From the NCBI GenBank assembly GCA_044370375.1, contig JBILVQ010000186.1, positions 1 through 6,097 of the forward strand: a DNA stretch of 6,097 bases, read 5' to 3'. A program made the position numbers and the translations under genes. Position 1 is the first letter of the stretch, and each line of letters begins with the position of its first letter. Origin of the DNA: JBILVQ01 sp044370375 (GTDB lineage: Bacteria; Bacteroidota; Bacteroidia; UBA4408). The notes below the pieces were generated by a model that did no database searches, was not told the origin of the DNA, and saw nothing but the letters and a program-made list of their open reading frames with translations. Shown here piece after piece: positions 3,468-6,097 of the stretch.

Positions 3468-6097
3468 ATGTTAGATTTTATAACCAAATCCATTTCCAAA
3501 ATTTTTGGAAAAAAGTCGGATAGAGACATTAAAGATATTCAGCCGCTCGTTGAGCAAACCCTAGCAGAGTTTGCCAAACTGCAATCCATCAGCCATGATG
3601 AACTACGTGCAGCTACTGCCGCTCTTCGCCAAAAAATACAAGAACGTATTAAGGACGAGCAGGTAAAAATAGAACAATTAAAGCTCCGCATTCAGCAGGA
3701 ACCTGATATTTCCATTGAGGATATGGAACAGGTTTATACCCAAATTGAAACCGGCAAAAAAAATATCAACAAACAAATTGAAGAGGTTTTGCTGGAGATT
3801 TTGCCCAAAGCCTTTGCCATCGTCAAAGAAACAGCCCGCCGGTTCAAAGAGAATACCACGCTAGAGGTTACCGCAACCCAACTCGATCGTGACCTTGCTG
3901 TTGCCAAAGGCCATATCAGCATTCAGGGAGAAAAAGCCATTTGGAAGAACCAATGGATGGCTGCAGGAAACATGATCACCTGGGACATGGTACATTATGA
4001 TGTTCAGCTAATTGGCGGTATTGTTTTGCATCAAGGAAAAATTTCTGAAATGGCAACAGGAGAAGGTAAAACCCTTGTGGCTACCCTTCCCGTTTTCCTC
4101 AATGCCTTGGCAGGAAAAGGTGTTCACCTGGTTACCGTTAACAATTACCTCTCCCGACGTGACTCTGAATGGATGGGGCCTATTTTTGAATTCCATGGAC
4201 TCAAGGTTGATTGCATTGATATGCACGACCCTAATTCTGCCGAAAGAAGAAATGCCTATCTAGCCGATATTACGTATGGTACCAATAATGAATTTGGTTT
4301 CGATTATCTGCGGGATAACATGTCTAGAACCCCCGAAGAACTGGTACAAAGAGAACATCATTACGCCATTGTGGATGAGGTTGACTCCGTATTGATTGAT
4401 GATGCGCGAACGCCACTCATTATTAGTGGTCCGACTGCAAAATCTGATTCTCACGAATTTTATCAGCTAAAACCAAGAATTGAAAAGCTTGTTAATGCCC
4501 AAAAAACCTATATCAATACGGTAATTGCTGATGTAAAGAAACTTTCGCTCGAAGGAAAAAACGATGAGGCAGGTATTAAGATTCTTCGTGCATATCGTGG
4601 TTTACCCAAGAACAAGGCGCTTATTAAATTCTTGAGCGAACCGGGTGTTAAAGCCTTGTTGCAAAAAACCGAAGGTGTTTATATGCAGGACCATGGACGG
4701 GAAATGCATAAAATTGATGCCGAACTTTACTTTGTTATTGATGAAAAAAACAATTCCATTGAGTTAACCGAAAAAGGAATTGAATTGATTTCTTCGTCTG
4801 CAGAAGATGCCAGGTTCTTCGTAATACCTGACGTAGGTAGCGAAATGGTAGAGATTGAAAAGGCCGGTGGCACGGCAGAAGAGAAGCTTCAGAAAAAGGA
4901 AGCCTTGATGCGCGATTTTTCTATTGCCAGTGAAAGGATTCATACCATCAATCAATTGTTGAAAGCCTATACCCTATTTGAAATTGATGTGGAGTATGTG
5001 GTGATGGACAATAAAATTAAAATTGTTGATGAGCAAACGGGTCGTATTTTGGATGGAAGACGCTACAGTGACGGTCTTCACCAAGCCATAGAAGCCAAAG
5101 AAAATGTGAAGGTGGAGGCATCTACCCAAACCTTTGCTACGGTTACCTTGCAGAACTATTTCAGGATGTACCATAAGCTGGCCGGTATGACCGGTACTGC
5201 AGAAACCGAGGCTGGAGAATTTTGGGATATCTATAAATTAGATGTGGTGGTTATTCCTACCAATAGGGATATTTCCAGAAAGGATAAAGAGGATTTAGTC
5301 TACAAAACCAAAAGAGAAAAATACAACGCAGTCATTGAAACGATTGTGGAGGAAGTAGGCAAAGGCCGTCCGGTATTGGTGGGTACTACCTCTGTGGAAA
5401 TTTCGGAATTATTGAGTCGTATGCTCAAATTGCGAAACATCAAACACAATGTACTGAATGCAAAATTACACCAACGTGAGGCTGAAATTGTTGCCGAAGC
5501 AGGTTTACCCGGAACAGTAACCATTGCTACCAACATGGCCGGTCGTGGTACAGATATTAAATTAGGATTGGGCGTAAAAGAGGCAGGAGGTTTGGCCATT
5601 ATTGGTACTGAACGTCATGATTCACGAAGGGTTGACAGACAGTTAAGAGGTCGTGCCGGTCGTCAGGGAGATCCGGGAACATCACAATTCTTTGTATCGC
5701 TGGAAGATGATTTAATGCGTTTGTTTGGTTCCGATAGGATTGCTGGCTGGATGGACAAAATGGGATTGCAGGAAGGAGAGGTAATTCAACACAGCATGAT
5801 TACTAAGAGCATTGAGCGTGCCCAGAAAAAGGTGGAGGAGAACAATTTTGGTATCAGAAAGCGTTTGCTTGAATATGATGATGTAATGAATGCTCAACGC
5901 GAGGTTGTTTACACGCGAAGAAGGCATGCTTTGTTTGGAGAAAAACTTTCGGTGGATATTGCCAATACCTTATATGAGGTTTGTGATGATATGATCAAAA
6001 TTCATCAAACCAACAAAGATTATGAAAGCTTTGGTTTAGAGATTATCAGGGAATTTGCCATGGAATCGCCTGTTACGGAAGAGCAGTTCTTGAAGAC
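3468..6097 (+). CDS. secA: Preprotein translocase ATPase SecA (C-terminus cut by window edge)
   Basis: SecA is the ATP-driven motor that pushes unfolded preproteins through SecYEG. I read 876 complete codons; Bacteroidota SecA is about 1,100 residues, so the rest of the helical scaffold and the C-terminal tail are missing. NBD1 carries Walker A MATGEGKT (195-202) and Walker B DEVDS (303-307), with TVNNYLSRRD and GFDYLRDNM between them. The preprotein cross-linking domain and MTGTAETE (574-581) follow. NBD2 shows TNMAGRGTD (688-696) and the arginine-finger region RQLRGRAGRQGD (724-735). The scaffold begins around LLEYDDV (800-806). Walker A lysine is K201 rather than K108 as in E. coli, because of two N-terminal insertions (about 61-105, heptad-like and charged; about 126-172). 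A further insertion of roughly 60 residues lies between LIISGP (317-322) and YFVIDEK (421). The ATG at 3468 gives a SecA-like N-terminus with FGKKSDRD. Confidence 0.98.
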   Translation, partial: MLDFITKSISKIFGKKSDRDIKDIQPLVEQTLAEFAKLQSISHDELRAATAALRQKIQERIKDEQVKIEQLKLRIQQEPDISIEDMEQVYTQIETGKKNINKQIEEVLLEILPKAFAIVKETARRFKENTTLEVTATQLDRDLAVAKGHISIQGEKAIWKNQWMAAGNMITWDMVHYDVQLIGGIVLHQGKISEMATGEGKTLVATLPVFLNALAGKGVHLVTVNNYLSRRDSEWMGPIFEFHGLKVDCIDMHDPNSAERRNAYLADITYGTNNEFGFDYLRDNMSRTPEELVQREHHYAIVDEVDSVLIDDARTPLIISGPTAKSDSHEFYQLKPRIEKLVNAQKTYINTVIADVKKLSLEGKNDEAGIKILRAYRGLPKNKALIKFLSEPGVKALLQKTEGVYMQDHGREMHKIDAELYFVIDEKNNSIELTEKGIELISSSAEDARFFVIPDVGSEMVEIEKAGGTAEEKLQKKEALMRDFSIASERIHTINQLLKAYTLFEIDVEYVVMDNKIKIVDEQTGRILDGRRYSDGLHQAIEAKENVKVEASTQTFATVTLQNYFRMYHKLAGMTGTAETEAGEFWDIYKLDVVVIPTNRDISRKDKEDLVYKTKREKYNAVIETIVEEVGKGRPVLVGTTSVEISELLSRMLKLRNIKHNVLNAKLHQREAEIVAEAGLPGTVTIATNMAGRGTDIKLGLGVKEAGGLAIIGTERHDSRRVDRQLRGRAGRQGDPGTSQFFVSLEDDLMRLFGSDRIAGWMDKMGLQEGEVIQHSMITKSIERAQKKVEENNFGIRKRLLEYDDVMNAQREVVYTRRRHALFGEKLSVDIANTLYEVCDDMIKIHQTNKDYESFGLEIIREFAMESPVTEEQFLK

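Noticed and set aside
5300..5599. Minus-strand 99-codon frame inside secA
   Set aside because: It is antisense to the highly conserved NBD2 region of SecA, a typical shadow; other minus-strand frames between 3734 and 5927 are rejected for the same reason.
1..6097. CRISPR arrays, insertion sequences, phage genes, defence or biosynthetic systems
   Set aside because: I saw no spaced direct repeats, transposase motifs or terminal inverted repeats, and all substantial coding sequence belongs to conserved housekeeping families.

Overview
The window looks like chromosomal housekeeping DNA from a member of the Bacteroidota (Flavobacteriia/Sphingobacteriia/Cytophagia type; I cannot place it further). 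Four things point that way. The small-gene order L28 - L33 - DUF4295 - FtsY - RimO is characteristic of that phylum. The SecA carries extra segments around its first nucleotide-binding domain. None of the start codons has a convincing Shine-Dalgarno sequence. Promoter-like sites match the phylum's TTTG ... TAnnTTTG consensus rather than TTGACA/TATAAT. Base composition is moderately AT-rich, most strongly so between genes.

Layout. Positions 1-2841 hold a minus-strand cluster, read right to left: rpmB (bL28), rpmG (bL33), a 51-residue DUF4295 protein, ftsY (SRP receptor GTPase) and rimO (ribosomal protein S12 methylthiotransferase, cut by the left edge). The three small genes are 20-23 bp apart and ftsY-rimO are 19 bp apart. 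A clear intrinsic terminator lies in the 62-bp gap between the DUF4295 gene and ftsY, ending only a few bases before the ftsY start. Positions 2842-3467 are a 626-bp AT-rich divergent intergenic region with a good promoter for rpmB, a promoter -7 element for secA, and a middle section with one strong inverted repeat but no recognisable gene. Positions 3468-6097 hold secA on the plus strand, cut by the right edge after 876 codons.

How the genes relate. The left cluster makes two or three large-subunit ribosome components, the receptor that docks translating ribosomes at the membrane, and an enzyme that modifies the small subunit. The divergent gene makes the motor for post-translational export through SecYEG. 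The window therefore joins ribosome assembly to both routes into the Sec translocon.

I see no mobile element, CRISPR array, defence system, tRNA or rRNA, and no convincing undescribed system. The points most worth a second look are the terminator placed directly against the ftsY start, the small phylum-restricted DUF4295 protein in a ribosomal operon, and the unexplained middle of the intergenic region.
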